64,000 nucleotides of DNA, from assembly GCA_017590115.1 (NCBI GenBank), contig JAGGNK010008226.1, positions 8,215,501-8,279,500 on the forward strand, written 5' to 3'. Within the stretch, counting starts at the first letter, position 1; each line of letters begins with the position of its first letter. Source of the stretch: Montifringilla adamsi. Lineage: Eukaryota; Chordata; Aves; Passeriformes; Passeridae. Under the pieces are notes generated by a model. That model was not told the DNA's origin and ran no database searches. It worked only from the letters and a program-made list of their open reading frames with translations. The translations under genes were made by a program, and so were the position numbers. Positions 12,342-22,559 of the stretch are shown here, piece after piece.

Positions 12342-12886
12342 TTAATTTCTGAGTTACAGAATTCTTCAGTTGATTTCTAACTAAATAACATTTCAGTTAA
12401 TTTCTGAGTTACAGAATTCTTCAGTTGATTTCTAACTAAATAACATTTCAGTTAATTTCTGAGTTACAGAATTCTTCAGTTGATTTCTAACTAAATAACA
12501 TTTCAGTTAATTTCTGAGTTACAGAATTCTTCAGTTGATTTCTAACTAAATAACACTTCAGTTAATTTCTGAGTTACAGAATTCTTCAGTTGATTTCCAA
12601 GCTAAATAACATTTCAGTTAATTTCTGAGTTACAGAATTCTTCAGTTGATTTCCAAGCTAAATAATATTTCAGTTAATTTCCAAGTTACAGAATTCTTCA
12701 GTTGATTTCTAACTAAATAACACTTCAGTTAATTTCTGAGTTACAGAATTCTTCAGCTGATTTCTAACTAAATAACATTTCAGTTAATTTCTGAGTTACA
12801 GAATTCTTCAGCTGATTTCCAAATTACACAATTTTAGGTTAATTTCTGAGTCACAGAATTGTTCCGTTGATTTCCAAATTAAAGGA
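12342..12886. repeat. 55-bp AT-rich minisatellite, about 10 copies
   Basis: Ten head-to-tail units start near 12342, 12397, 12452, 12507, 12562, 12618, 12674, 12729, 12784 and 12839. Each 55-56 bp unit is a diverged dimer of a 27-28 bp monomer beginning 'cagtt(a/g)atttct'. The 3' units are the most diverged, which fits expansion from the left side. Confidence 0.95.
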
Positions 12887-12970
12887 AGATTCTCTTTTGC
12901 AGAGATCTTTCCTCGAGGTCTGTGGGCACCCTGGCAGTGCTGCTGAGTCTCACCTGGGCCCTTCCAGCAG

Positions 12971-13374
12971 GACTGGTCTTGTATTTTTGGGGTTCCCAGA
13001 CGAAGGAAGGAATGATGAATCTGACTCCGTGTTCTTAGAAGGCTAATTTATGATTTTAGATGCTACATTATATTAAAGAATACTAAACTGTACTAGAGAA
13101 TACAGATAGGATACAGACAGAAGGGTAAAGACATTAATGAAAACTCGTGACTCTCTCCAGAGTCCAGCACAGCCTGGCACTGATTGGCCAAAGAGTCAAA
13201 AACAATTCACATGAACCCAATGAAACAATCTCCAAACACATTCCAGAGCAGCAAAACACAGGAGAAGCAAGTCAGATAATATTGTTTTCCTTTCTCTCTG
13301 AGGCTTCTCAGCTTCCCAGGAGAAAAATCCTGGGAAAAGGGATTTTTCCAGAAAATATGACTGCCACAGACTGG
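12971..13374 (-). mobile_element. Solo LTR with perfect 6-bp target duplication
   Basis: The LTR is 12977-13368 on the minus strand, starting TGTGGCAGTC and ending TACAAGA. Exact GACTGG copies flank it at 12971-12976 and 13369-13374. It is homologous along its length to the plus-strand LTR at 10401 (shared 'ttttctcctggga', 'gaggcttctcagc' and terminal 'ccttcctt' blocks). Its poly(A) signal has decayed to CATAAA. Confidence 0.92.
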
Positions 13375-14359
13375 GTTTTCTGCCAGAGAAAATGAATTTA
13401 ATTGCTGGTGAGGAGTGTGGAAGCTCAGGAACGCTGCCCACCAGGCTGCCCAGGGAGCGTGGGAGCAGCAGGGAGCTGGGCTGGGCCAAAGCCCCAGCTG
13501 GGCTCTGCTGCCTCTTCACAGACTGTTATCTGCCCCAAACAGCAGCAGAAGGAATCTCTCCCCTTTCCCCTTCAGGGATCCTGGGGCAGAGCAGGACACC
13601 CAGGAATTTGGGATATTTTACCCGGGGTCAAACAGCACAAACCCATTTTAATCAAACCTCTGAAGCTCCCGGAGCACCTCTGTGCTGTAAATAATTGGAG
13701 CATTAAGGAGAATTTACACCCCTGGGGCCAACCCTGGAGGATTAAAACTCCTGGAACCATTTACCTTGAGAAAATGATAAAATTTCCCAGGGCTGATGGT
13801 TCCTTGGGAGGAGATTGGAAGCAGAGGCTGCACTTGGCATGTCCTTACCAGGTATCAATTCCAGTTCTCCAAAGACATTTGCTGCCATTATTTTGATGTC
13901 CCTGCCCTTTCCTGCCCTTGGAGTGCTGGAATTGTGGTGCTGGGACAGATTCAATTAACAAAGCAGAGGGAGCTGACCTTTCCCAGGCTGTTATTCTAGC
14001 CCTGATTTGCTTTAGGGGGGAAATACTTCTTTCTTTCCTGGATAAATATGAAATAACAAATAAATAACCCATTGATTTGTGGTCTGGGGAAAAAAAATAG
14101 ACAAAAAAAAAGAAGAAGAAGGAGAGGAAAGAATGAAGTGGTGGGGCTCAGACACTGCAGTGGCTCCCAGCTGCCATCTGTCCCCATTAGAGAGGCGTGG
14201 AGGGCTCCTGGAGAGGTTTCTCCAGGGAATTAACTCCGCTCTGTGCCTTTGCTAAGCCTGGGGCTGGTTTCCTGCAGGGAGAGGAGGAAATGTCCTGTCT
14301 GTGGCTCTTGCACAGGTGACAAACCAGGCTGTGACACTGGCCAGCTCCTGGCTGGGCTG
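13375..14359. other. Unique sequence
   Basis: No gene found. A short purine-rich tract (14086-14131) gives the only compositional peak. Confidence 0.5.
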
Positions 14360-14523
14360 GGCATGTGGGATGGGGTCTGGAGCAGGTTTAACTCTGAGGT
14401 TGGGCTGGGATTTGGCACAGGTTTAACTCTGAGCCTGGCCTGGGGATTTGGGATGGGATCTGGAGCAGGTTTGGCTGGGCTGGGGAGGTCACTGGGGCTG
14501 GGATCTGGAGCAGGTTTGGCTCT

Positions 14524-14550
14524 GGGGTTGGGCTGGGGCTTTGGGAGGGG
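14524..14550 (+). other. Canonical G-quadruplex motif
   Basis: G4-TT-G3-CT-G4-CTTT-G3-A-G4, that is five G runs of at least three with loops of one to four bases. An identical copy lies at 14720-14746 in the next block of the array. Confidence 0.8.
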
Positions 14551-14719
14551 ATCCTGGAGCAGGTTTAACTCTGAGCCTGGGCTGGGGATGCAGGATGGGT
14601 TCTGGAGTAGGTTTGGCTCAGGCTGGGCTGGGGATGCAGGATGGGATCTGGAGCAGGTTTGGTTCTGAGCCTGGGCTGGGGAGGTCACTGGGGCTGGGAT
14701 CTGGAGCAGGTTTGGCTCT

Positions 14720-14746
14720 GGGGTTGGGCTGGGGCTTTGGGAGGGG
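14720..14746 (+). other. Canonical G-quadruplex motif, second copy
   Basis: Identical to the motif at 14524, duplicated with the 196-bp block that contains it. Confidence 0.8.
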
Positions 14747-14850
14747 ATCCTGGAGCAGGTTTAACTCTGAGCCTGGGCTGGGGATGCAGGATGGAATTTG
14801 GAGCAGGTTTGGTTCTGAGCCTGGCCTGGGGAGGTCACTGGGGCTGGGGC

Positions 14851-15894
14851 ACAGCCTGGGCTCCTGTCCTGGGCTCCTGTCCCAGCCCAGGTGACACCTC
14901 TGGGTCGTTTTCAGCCTTCTCATCAGCCAGCACAGGAGATGATGTCCTCAGTGCCTCCTCTGTCTGTTCCTTCCCACCTTCCCCAGACCAGGGCATGGTT
15001 CCCATCACTCTATCTGGATTTCTGCAGCTCTCCAGAGCAGGGAGTTGGGGATTGATAGAAATTACAGGCACAGATAATAACAGCAACGTGTATTATTTAT
15101 AGATCACAGAATCCAGGCTCAGAAAACAAACAATAAAGCACAATAAAGCAATTTTCTATTGCTCGGCTCTGACAGCCAGGCTATAACCCTTAGAGGTGTT
15201 TGGATGACCATTCTCAGATCCAAATGAGACACTGCAGCGCTTCCCAAAGTGTGTTTGTGTCCTGATGAATGAAAACGAGCGGGGAGGAAGGCTGGAAATG
15301 TGACAATCCACAGCAGCACTGTTAATTTTCCACAGCTTTGTCATTTACTTGCAGAACCTTAATCTATTTCTGGTATGGCTTTATGGTTGCTCCTTCCATC
15401 AGAGCCCCACAGACTGCAATATTCCGCTCAGTGAGCTGAAATATCTGTTGATGGAAAAGCAGCTCCTCATCAAAGCCCTGGGAACTGCTCTGGGCTTGTT
15501 CTGTACACTGGGATTACCTGAGGAAACATTGGATGGGCTGAGAAATAGGCTTTTTGTATTTAGAGAGAGCAGAAATCAAAACTTCTAAATTAAAAATACA
15601 TTTTTTTTCTGGCTTTAATTCAATAAGGTGAACTCATCTGCAAGGGGGGCAGGAATAATCCCTTAATGAGAAACAAAGAAGGGAAACTGCTTTCTTTGAT
15701 GTCTGGGCTCAGCTGCCCCGAGCTGTCTCTGGGAGGGGAGCCCCATCCCCTGTCCTGCACAGGGTGTTCCCAGTCCCTGGGCAGCACCCGGGGGTCCCAC
15801 ACATCCCGGCCAGCTCCGTGTCCTGCCTTGCCCCCTCTGCACCCTCAGGTGCCAGCACAAGGGGTTTTGTCCTCTTGGGAAGCCCCCAGGAATT
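14851..15894. other. Unique sequence
   Basis: No gene recognised. A 79-codon plus-strand frame at 15349-15588 is the least repetitive here but matches no family I know, and no splice context supports it. Confidence 0.45.
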
Positions 15895-15945
15895 GGTTTT
15901 ATCTCCCTCAGCTGGTTTGCAAAGACAAATCCCTGATTCCTCTCA
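15895..15945 (-). mobile_element. LTR fragment (family of 17661 and 21692)
   Basis: About 51 bases match the reverse complement of the 5' end of the LTR at 21692 almost without difference (through 'ctggtttgcaaagacaaatc'). The match stops at the same outer boundary, 'cctctca', as the two longer copies. The remainder of the LTR is missing. Confidence 0.75.
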
Positions 15946-16339
15946 CTTTACCCTGTTAGTGGAGACTGGGATCCACAGAACACCAAAAACGCTCAGTGTC
16001 AGTGCTCTGATGGCCCTGACACGACAGCACAAGAATTCCTGCTGGAGGGGGGAATCTGGGACAGCAGCTTCAAGGGCTGGATTCCATCCAGGTCCCTGCT
16101 CTGCTTCTCCCCTTCCTCCCAGTCCTGCAGGGAAGGGAGCTCAGGAGATGGAGCTGGATGGGGTCGGGCTCTGCTCAGAGAACTGAGGGCAAACAGCCTC
16201 AGGTGTGCTGGGGAGGCTCAGGCTGCTCAGGCAGGACAGACCCCGTGGAAAACATGGTCAAACATGGAAACAGGCAGTGTGGAATGGGATCTGGGGAGTC
16301 CATGCCACATGGAATGTTCCTACAACCCCACTCCATCCT

Positions 16340-16462
16340 GGGGGTGTTCAGGAAACCTGTGCACGTGGCACCTGGGGTGTCCTGGTGACTGTGGGAGGGG
16401 GGTTCACTGCTGGGCTGGGTGATCCTAAAGGTTTTCCAACCTCAGGGATTCTGGGATCCCAC
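16340..16462 (+). mobile_element. CR1 LINE 3' fragment
   Basis: Sense CR1 end with 'gctgggctgggtgatcctaa' and 'ggttttccaacctcagg', then 'attctgggatccc'. Its terminal repeat leads directly into the 42-bp array. Confidence 0.78.
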
Positions 16463-16860
16463 TCAGGCTGTTTGGAACAAGAACTGTGATCCCATTGAGG
16501 CTGTTTGGGATGCAGGAATAGGGGCTGGGATCCCATTCAGGCTCATTTGGGATGCAGGAACAGGGGCTGTGATCCCATTCAGGCTCATTTGGGATGCAGG
16601 AACAGGGGCTGTGATCCCATTCAGGCTCATTTGGGATGCAGGAACAGGGGCTGTGATCCCATTCAGGCTCATTTGGGATGCAGGAACAGGAACTGTGATC
16701 CCATTGAGGTTTTTTGGGATGCAGAAACAGGAACTGTGATCCCATTGAGGCTGTTTGGAATGCAGGAATAGCGGTTGGGATCCCATTGAGGCTCAGTTTG
16801 GGATGCAGGAATAGGGGTTGGGATCCCATTGAGGCTCAGTTTGGGATGCAGGAATAGGTT
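16463..16860. repeat. 42-bp minisatellite, 9-10 copies
   Basis: Units of about 42 bp carrying 'gatcccattcaggctcattt' and 'gggatgcaggaacagggg'. The central copies are nearly identical and the outer ones diverged. The period is divisible by three, so open frames run along the array. Confidence 0.95.
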
Positions 16861-16972
16861 GAAACCTGCATCTCCTGGGAGGAAATCTGTCTCAGCACAG
16901 ATGGTGGTGACATCTTCCCTTGTTGGTGACATCTCTGCTTCACCAGAGCACGTTGGAGGTGACATCATGGCC

Positions 16973-17046
16973 GGCCAGGTGTCCTTGGGTACTCCATTCC
17001 AGGGCCAGGTGTCCTTGGGGACCCCATTCCAGGGCCAGGTGTCCTG
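16973..17046. repeat. 30-bp tandem repeat, 2.5 copies
   Basis: Two full units and one partial unit beginning 'gccaggtgtccttggg' and ending 'ccattccagg'. Confidence 0.8.
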
Positions 17047-17284
17047 GTTCTAATGCACACGAGGTTTTACAGGTTCAAAATGGATCCCAGCAGCCCATGA
17101 ATATCTCCAGTGCAGAAATGCAGGGAAAAGAGAGATGTTTGTGAGAGAAACAAAGCCCAGAGGGCTGGGGGACAGCAGAGCTCACCTTGCACGGAGGAGA
17201 TGAAATTGAAGGAGAGGAGGAGATGGGTTGGGAGCTCCTTTGTGAAGGTTAGGATGGTTTTCCCTTCCCTTTTGTTCCCCCCCA

Positions 17285-17430
17285 TTCATTTCCAAGAGGA
17301 TCGCCCGGAATAACAATGCCTTGTTTTGTCTGGCTGATAATTGCATTGATAATTGAGTGCAATTTGGACAATCGCATTCCAGGGCTGCTTTAATCTCTGC
17401 AGATGCATATTCATGATGCCATTGGAGATG
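17285..17430. other. Candidate conserved noncoding island
   Basis: AT-rich unique DNA dense in HMG-, homeodomain- and POU-like motifs: 'aacaatgcc', 'attgcattgataattg', 'caatcgcattcc' and 'atgcatattcatgatg'. It is flanked by repeats. Enhancer activity is inferred from composition and motifs only. Confidence 0.28.
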
Positions 17431-17660
17431 GAGCTGGGGAGCTCCATTGTCTGCTTCAGACCGGGCAGCTTTGAAAGCAAACCCAAAGCAGGAGGGGGTT
17501 CATTGTCCTCCCAAAGCTCCCTCCTGTCCCCCTGCTGCCGGATCTCTTCATCCATCCCTCCCTCCCGTGGGAGCACTTCCAGCCCATCCCACGTTTGTGG
17601 CTGCCCAGCAAATTCCTGCCCTGATGCTTCTGTCAGGAAAATGAATCCACAAATATCAGA

Positions 17661-18144
17661 TGTTTATGTCCAAAAAGGAGGCAGAGGAGTCCTTTGACTT
17701 TATTCCAGTAAAGGGAGAGGCCATGGGGCATTCCCCTGGGATCTCTCCAATTTTTGGAGGATGCAGCCTGCTTTTTATCCCAATTTCCCTGACACATTGC
17801 CCTTCTCTCTTCCCCATTTCTGAGGTACCTGAGAGGTTCAGACTTCCCAAAACACCTGATACCAGAGATTCCCCTCTAATGTATGACCCTCCCTTTTAAT
17901 TGTTAATTCCTATGGAATTTAGGGTTCTCCCCCATTGTTTCTTTCATCTTTCAATATCCAATTTCATTTATAGCAAACCTACAGTTTGTTTGTAAAGGCA
18001 AGTATAATTTTCCATTCATCAATCAGTGGAATCCTTCCCATGGTTTGTTGTTTGTTTGTTTGTTTGTTTTAATCTCTCACTGCTGGTTTTATCTCCCAGC
18101 AGACCCACAGCTTGTCTGTAAAGACAAATCCACTGTTCCTCTCA
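17661..18144 (-). mobile_element. Solo LTR, second family
   Basis: Reverse-oriented relative of the LTR at 21692, alignable over nearly its whole length; the outer edges (tgtttatgtcc and cctctca) are shared. It contains an internal (TTTG)n expansion at about 18042-18070 that the other copy lacks. No target duplication was found. An antisense 79-codon frame (17660-17899) is also open in the sister copy with about four replacements. Confidence 0.82.
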
Positions 18145-18164
18145 GTTCCCTTCCATCCCCAGCT

Positions 18165-18355
18165 TGGTTTGGCTTTTCTTCTTTTTTTTTTTTTTTTTCC
18201 CTAAATTTTTTTTAAAATTTGTTTGTTTTGTTTGTTGGTTTTTTTTTCTGTTGTTTTTGTTTTGTTTGTTTGTTGTTTTGTTTTGTTTTGTTTTGTTTTT
18301 TGGGTTTTTTGTTTGTTTGTTTGTTTGTTTGGGGTTTTTTTGTTTTTTTCCTGCT
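18165..18355. repeat. T/G-only low-complexity tract
   Basis: About 190 bases, almost only T and G on the plus strand: a T run, then (TTTG)n and (TTTTG)n. Frames on the other strand are Lys/Asn/Thr/Gln-rich artefacts. Confidence 0.92.
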
Positions 18356-18434
18356 GCAGCAGCATCCCTCGGTGTGCCGAGTGTCCCTGCCCTGCTGGGA
18401 ATTCTGCAGCTGTGCATTTCTGTGCCCTGGCAGT

Positions 18435-18525
18435 GCCCGGGGCAGGCAGATGAGGCTGCAGCCCCCGGGCAGTGGGAGATGTCCCTGCCGTGGGAATGGG
18501 ATGGGATTGAAGATTCCAGGATCTG
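18435..18525 (+). mobile_element. Probable diverged CR1 fragment
   Basis: The 'gcagtgggagatgtccctgc' block followed by 'gggatgggattgaagattcc' resembles the CR1 3' region. Degraded and uncertain. Confidence 0.4.
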
Positions 18526-18670
18526 GGCTGGCCCAGCAGCCAGTGCCATGCCTTGGCTCCTGCTGCAGCATTCCCTGTGCTTCTGTGGAAAGCCAGAGCA
18601 CCGGGAATATTTCTGTGTCTGCTCTGGGGTGCCCTGAGCCCCGGGCAGCACTGACCCCGACCCTCATTCA

Positions 18671-19121
18671 TGGAGAAACTTTCCTAGACTTCAAATAGAC
18701 CAGAACCCACAAAAGTGCAAAATAGAGAGTAGTGTATGTGTATAATTTGGGTGAGAAATTTAGGGTTTGGGATTTTTAGTACGTTGTGGATGGAAGCAAG
18801 GTGGAGGGCACAGAGTGTTGTCCTGGGTTTCTTCTTCGTGCTGCTTCTTCCTTCTTCTTCCTGGGTTTGGGTGGCATTCTGCAACTGGGTGGGGAAATCC
18901 GCACTGTGGGATTTTGGGGATCAGCGACTGGGGTAAAGGGGAAATAATCCAGGTGTCAGTTCTTAATTGGAGTGTTTAGCTGTAAAACACCTCGCAACAA
19001 GAGATTGTTGGCCGCTTTTCGGCGCTGAGCCTGGTGTGGGCAGCGTGCAAAACTCTGGATAAGATTGCAATAAACAAGAACCTGACTGAAAAAATGCAGT
19101 GCATCTCTTTTTCCTGACACA
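18671..19121 (+). mobile_element. Solo LTR, third family
   Basis: An LTR-like unit with U3 'ctttcctagacttcaaatag', poly(A) signal AATAAA at 19069-19074 and a U5 ending 'cttttt' then 'cctgacaca'. I recognise it as a common passerine LTR type (recalled, not searched). The 5' boundary is approximate and no target duplication is visible. Confidence 0.72.
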
Positions 19122-20950
19122 AGACTGCTCCAGGAGGGTCTCCCCCAGCAGGGGAGCCCCAGCCTGAGGCTCAAAGTCGGGGAATCAGTAACAGGCACCC
19201 CAAAAAGGCTCTGCTGGGGCTCTGAGCACACCCTGGGTCCCAGATCCACAGGGCACAGAGCTCTGGGTGCTGTTCAATGACACTCAGGGGCTTTGGGTGC
19301 AGCACCTGAGCAGGTGAAGAGAGAGAATCCCACACTAAGAAGCCCCTCAGGTCATTAGGACACAATTTTTATATTGGATTAGAGCATTTCCTGGATCGAT
19401 TTTTAACTGATTTATTGCAGAGGTAAGGAAAGGCCCCTAAGAAGCTTCTTTATGGAACAGCCTTTGCTTCTGAAGGATGTTTAAAATGAAATGTTTAAAA
19501 AGGAATTACTGCAGAAATGTGGATATTGACATCCCCCAGGTCACACACCTGTAGTTTTGCAGACTTTGGAATGAAATCTGTTATAATTTTGTTCCTGATC
19601 CATTAATTCTGGCACTTTGGGATAAGGTTCAATGGACACAGAAAAATTCAGCCAAAGGTTGGAGTTGTTGATCTTGGAGGTCTCTTCCAACATTAAGGGT
19701 TCTGTAAATGGTTTTTTTTTTAGGAAAAGCAACCACAGGAGAACCCTGATTCCAATGGTGAGAGGGAATTTAACAGCAATAACCACTGAATTCCCTGTGC
19801 TGGGGTATTGCCACTTTGAAATCCACAGCACAGAGTGGGGAAAATGAGAAAATATGTGGGAAAATGGAATTTCCCATGAAAATTGGCTGATCTTTGTGTA
19901 TGAAAACATTGCATTGAACAATCTACAGTCTGAAGTGGTGCAGCAGCCGGGTGCATCATTTCATGGAAATTCCTAAATTAGCTCCTTTTGTTCACAAATT
20001 GTCTTGAAACAGCTGAGGGATTTTCTCAATGAGCTGGGCTTTATTCTCTGTGCCAGTGGGCCTGGTGTGAAATTTGGCAGCTCTGTGTCCTCCCATCCAT
20101 TGGCAGCATGGAAAATGTAGGATTTCTGCACGAGCAGCTTTACATGGGCTCTCCAAATGTGCTCCCCATTATTGTTATTTAATGTTTGCACACAGCAGAG
20201 CTCACAGGAATTGGAGGAGGATTCAAATAAAAGAGACAGAATTAAAACATATTTTCCCAGGAATAGGTAATTTCTGCCTTGTGCAGGGATAACAGCAGGG
20301 AGGAGGTGGATAAAATAATTATTCTCCGTGTACATATTGATTTTTTTTTTTAATATAAGTTACTGAGCTGAGTGTGAAATATGGGAAATACGAACAGTTT
20401 CCCTTGTGCCTTTCCCTGCTTGTTTTTATTTCCTTCCTTTCTGTATTTTCCCCCTTCCCTTCTCTCTGGCAAAGCCTCAGCAGAGCAGAGAACACCAAAT
20501 TTATTGTGTAAAGCAAAGCCTGGCTTGCAGCTGTGGCCAAAGCCTCTCTAGTTCTGGATTTCTGGTTAAACTGAGGTTGAATCCCTGCAGGATTCCCTCT
20601 GTCTGTTCCAAGGCTGAGCTCAAACCACCAAATCCCAAGGGGGTAATTCAGGGAAGGGTTTTAACTTTATTTAATCCTCCATGGGGAAATGCTTGCAAAA
20701 AATTGCTGCTGGTTGAAATATAGAGAGTTGGAATTGTTTTTTCCTTTCTGTCTGAGGCAATTAATTGTTTGATTAGCGAGCACAGCTTTTTTCAGGATGA
20801 GGTGCAATGTTTCTGTTTGTTCAGACTCGGTCATCAAAGATTTTAGCTCCTGCTTTGAACAGGGAAACAAAATCCTCCAAGGGGGAAATACCTTCCAGGG
20901 ATTAAATGATTGTGTGCATTTAAAAGTCTTGAAGGCACATTTGAATTAAG
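19122..20950. other. Unique AT-moderate sequence
   Basis: Contains one old CR1 end (19656). Otherwise no repeat, gene or RNA was recognised. The longest frames (about 126 codons) show no domain. Confidence 0.5.
19656..19711 (+). mobile_element. Old CR1 3' end
   Basis: 'gttgatcttggaggtctctt', 'ccaacattaagg' and 'ttctgtaaatgg' match the CR1 3' terminus with several substitutions. Confidence 0.6.

Positions 20951-20999
<49 letters not shown>
20951..20999. repeat. Poly(A) run, 49 bases
   Basis: Uninterrupted A stretch preceded by 'gaattaag'. No retrocopied gene could be recognised upstream. The assembled length may be unreliable. Confidence 0.9.
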
Positions 21000-21003
<4 letters not shown>

Positions 21004-21691
21004 AGGCAAACTATTTAAGTTAGTCAGGTCATGGCATCCACTGATACAACTAAACCATTCTTAAAGGAATCCCCCAAGTTATTATTTCTTACAAGTAATT
21101 TTGTGTGTTGGCTCCTGAGATCTCTCCATTTGTCCCAGGAGCTAAATTTTCCCTGATTCAGGGGAAGCTTGGGAGAAAATCGGAATTAATACATTAATTT
21201 TTAATCTATTACATGTGTTAGAACACGAGGGTGGAGTGAGTGAGGAAGAAAATCTCCTGGATGGGAGAGGAAACCTGCATGAAACCCCAGCTGAAGAGCA
21301 GGGATTTGCTGCTTGTTCCTGTGAACTCCCAAGCAGCTGGAAAAGCTGCGTTGATCCGAGTCATTTTAGGGGAAAAAACATTAATTCCCGGCGATTTCTC
21401 TTGTTCTCACAGCCTTATTCTCTGAGCAGCTCCAGCGAAGCTCAGCTCCACCCTTTGCTTGGAATTGCCTGGTGGAATGGGAGATCCTGGGGGAAATCCG
21501 TGGGGAGGGAGAGGTCCCTGTGCTGGGTCTGCCAGGAGGAACACAGGCACCCCTGGCCATCCCTGTGGCTGGCAGAGCAAACGCTAATCACCTTTAATTA
21601 ATTAGCTGTGGATCAGGAATGGAGGCTTTCGTTCCAGAAAGTGCCATGGAGTCAGGGCCCGTTTTTCTGAGAGCTCTGGGGGCATTTTCCT
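21000..21691. other. Unique sequence
   Basis: No gene or repeat recognised. Confidence 0.5.
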
Positions 21692-22150
21692 TGAGAGGAA
21701 TCAGGGATTTGTCTTTGCAAACCAGCTGAGGGAGATAAAACCAGCACTGGGAGAGAAAAGAAACAGTGGGAAGGATTCCACTGATTGATGAATGGAAAAA
21801 GATATTTGCCTTTACAAATAAACCTGAGGTTTGCTATAAATGAAATTAGACATTGAAAGATGAGAGAAACAATGGGGAAGAAAAACCCCTAAATTCCATG
21901 GGAATTAACAATTAAAAGGGAGGGTCATCCATTAGAGGGGAATCTCTGGTATCAGGTGTTTTGGGAAGTCTGAACCTCTCAAGTACCTCAGAAATGGGGA
22001 AGAGAGAAGGGCAATGTGGCTGGGAAATTGGGATAAAAAGCAGGCTGCATCCTCCAAAAATTGGAGAGATCCCAGGGGAATGCCCCATGGCCTCTCCCTT
22101 TACTGGAATAAAGTCAAAGGACTCCTCTGCCTCCTTTTTGGACATAAACC
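21692..22150 (+). mobile_element. Solo LTR, second family, best copy
   Basis: Sense orientation is assigned from a TATA-like GATAAAAAG at 22032-22040 followed by AATAAA at 22107-22112, close to the 3' end (gacataaac). The 5' end is TGAGAGG. It lies inverted relative to the copy at 17661, 3.5 kb away. Similarity is very high in the 3' half, which suggests recent activity. Confidence 0.85.
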
Positions 22151-22559
22151 CCTGGTGTTTGTGCATTAATTTCCCTAACAACCTCTTCTCCAATCTCCTG
22201 TTTGCAGCGAGGAGAGCCAAGCCTGCGGCTGGGTGGGTTTGCTGTAAAAGGCTGTAAAATCTCCTTTTCCTGAGGTGAGGCTGGGCCAGGGCCAGCTTCC
22301 CCATCACAGCACAGAGGGGCTGGCAGAGGTCAGAGCCCGGGCAGCCAGCTTGGTGGGGCAGACTGGGGCTGCTGAGACTGCTCCCAGACCTCCTGGTTCT
22401 GGGCAGGCAGGGAATCAAACCCTGCTGGGGCTGGTCAGCCAGGGCAGAGTCACTGCCCTGACGGGGGCTGTGGGGTCTGCAGGGCACCACCTCCCCCCAG
22501 AGGCTGCAGGGCCAGCCGTGGTGCCAGCTCTGATCCCTGGGAGGGTCTGCGCCCTCGGC
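22151..22559. other. Unique GC-rich sequence
   Basis: No gene recognised between the LTR and the 28-bp array. Confidence 0.5.

Larger units (their letters stand above)
14360..14850. repeat. G-rich higher-order minisatellite
   Basis: Short units containing 'tctggagcaggttt' are arranged in larger blocks; the 'gaggtcactggggctggg' block recurs at 14485, 14681 and 14831. The plus strand is strongly G-rich. Two copies of a four-run G-quadruplex motif lie inside (14524-14550 and 14720-14746). Confidence 0.92.

Noticed and set aside
10401..13368. Two LTRs as the ends of one provirus
   Set aside because: They are in opposite orientation and each has its own different target duplication.
17660..17899. 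79-codon frame as a conserved small gene
   Set aside because: It lies antisense inside an LTR, and its conservation in the second copy is explained by the recent common origin of the LTRs.
20000..20999. Processed pseudogene ending in the A run
   Set aside because: No recognisable coding remnant upstream and no target duplication seen.
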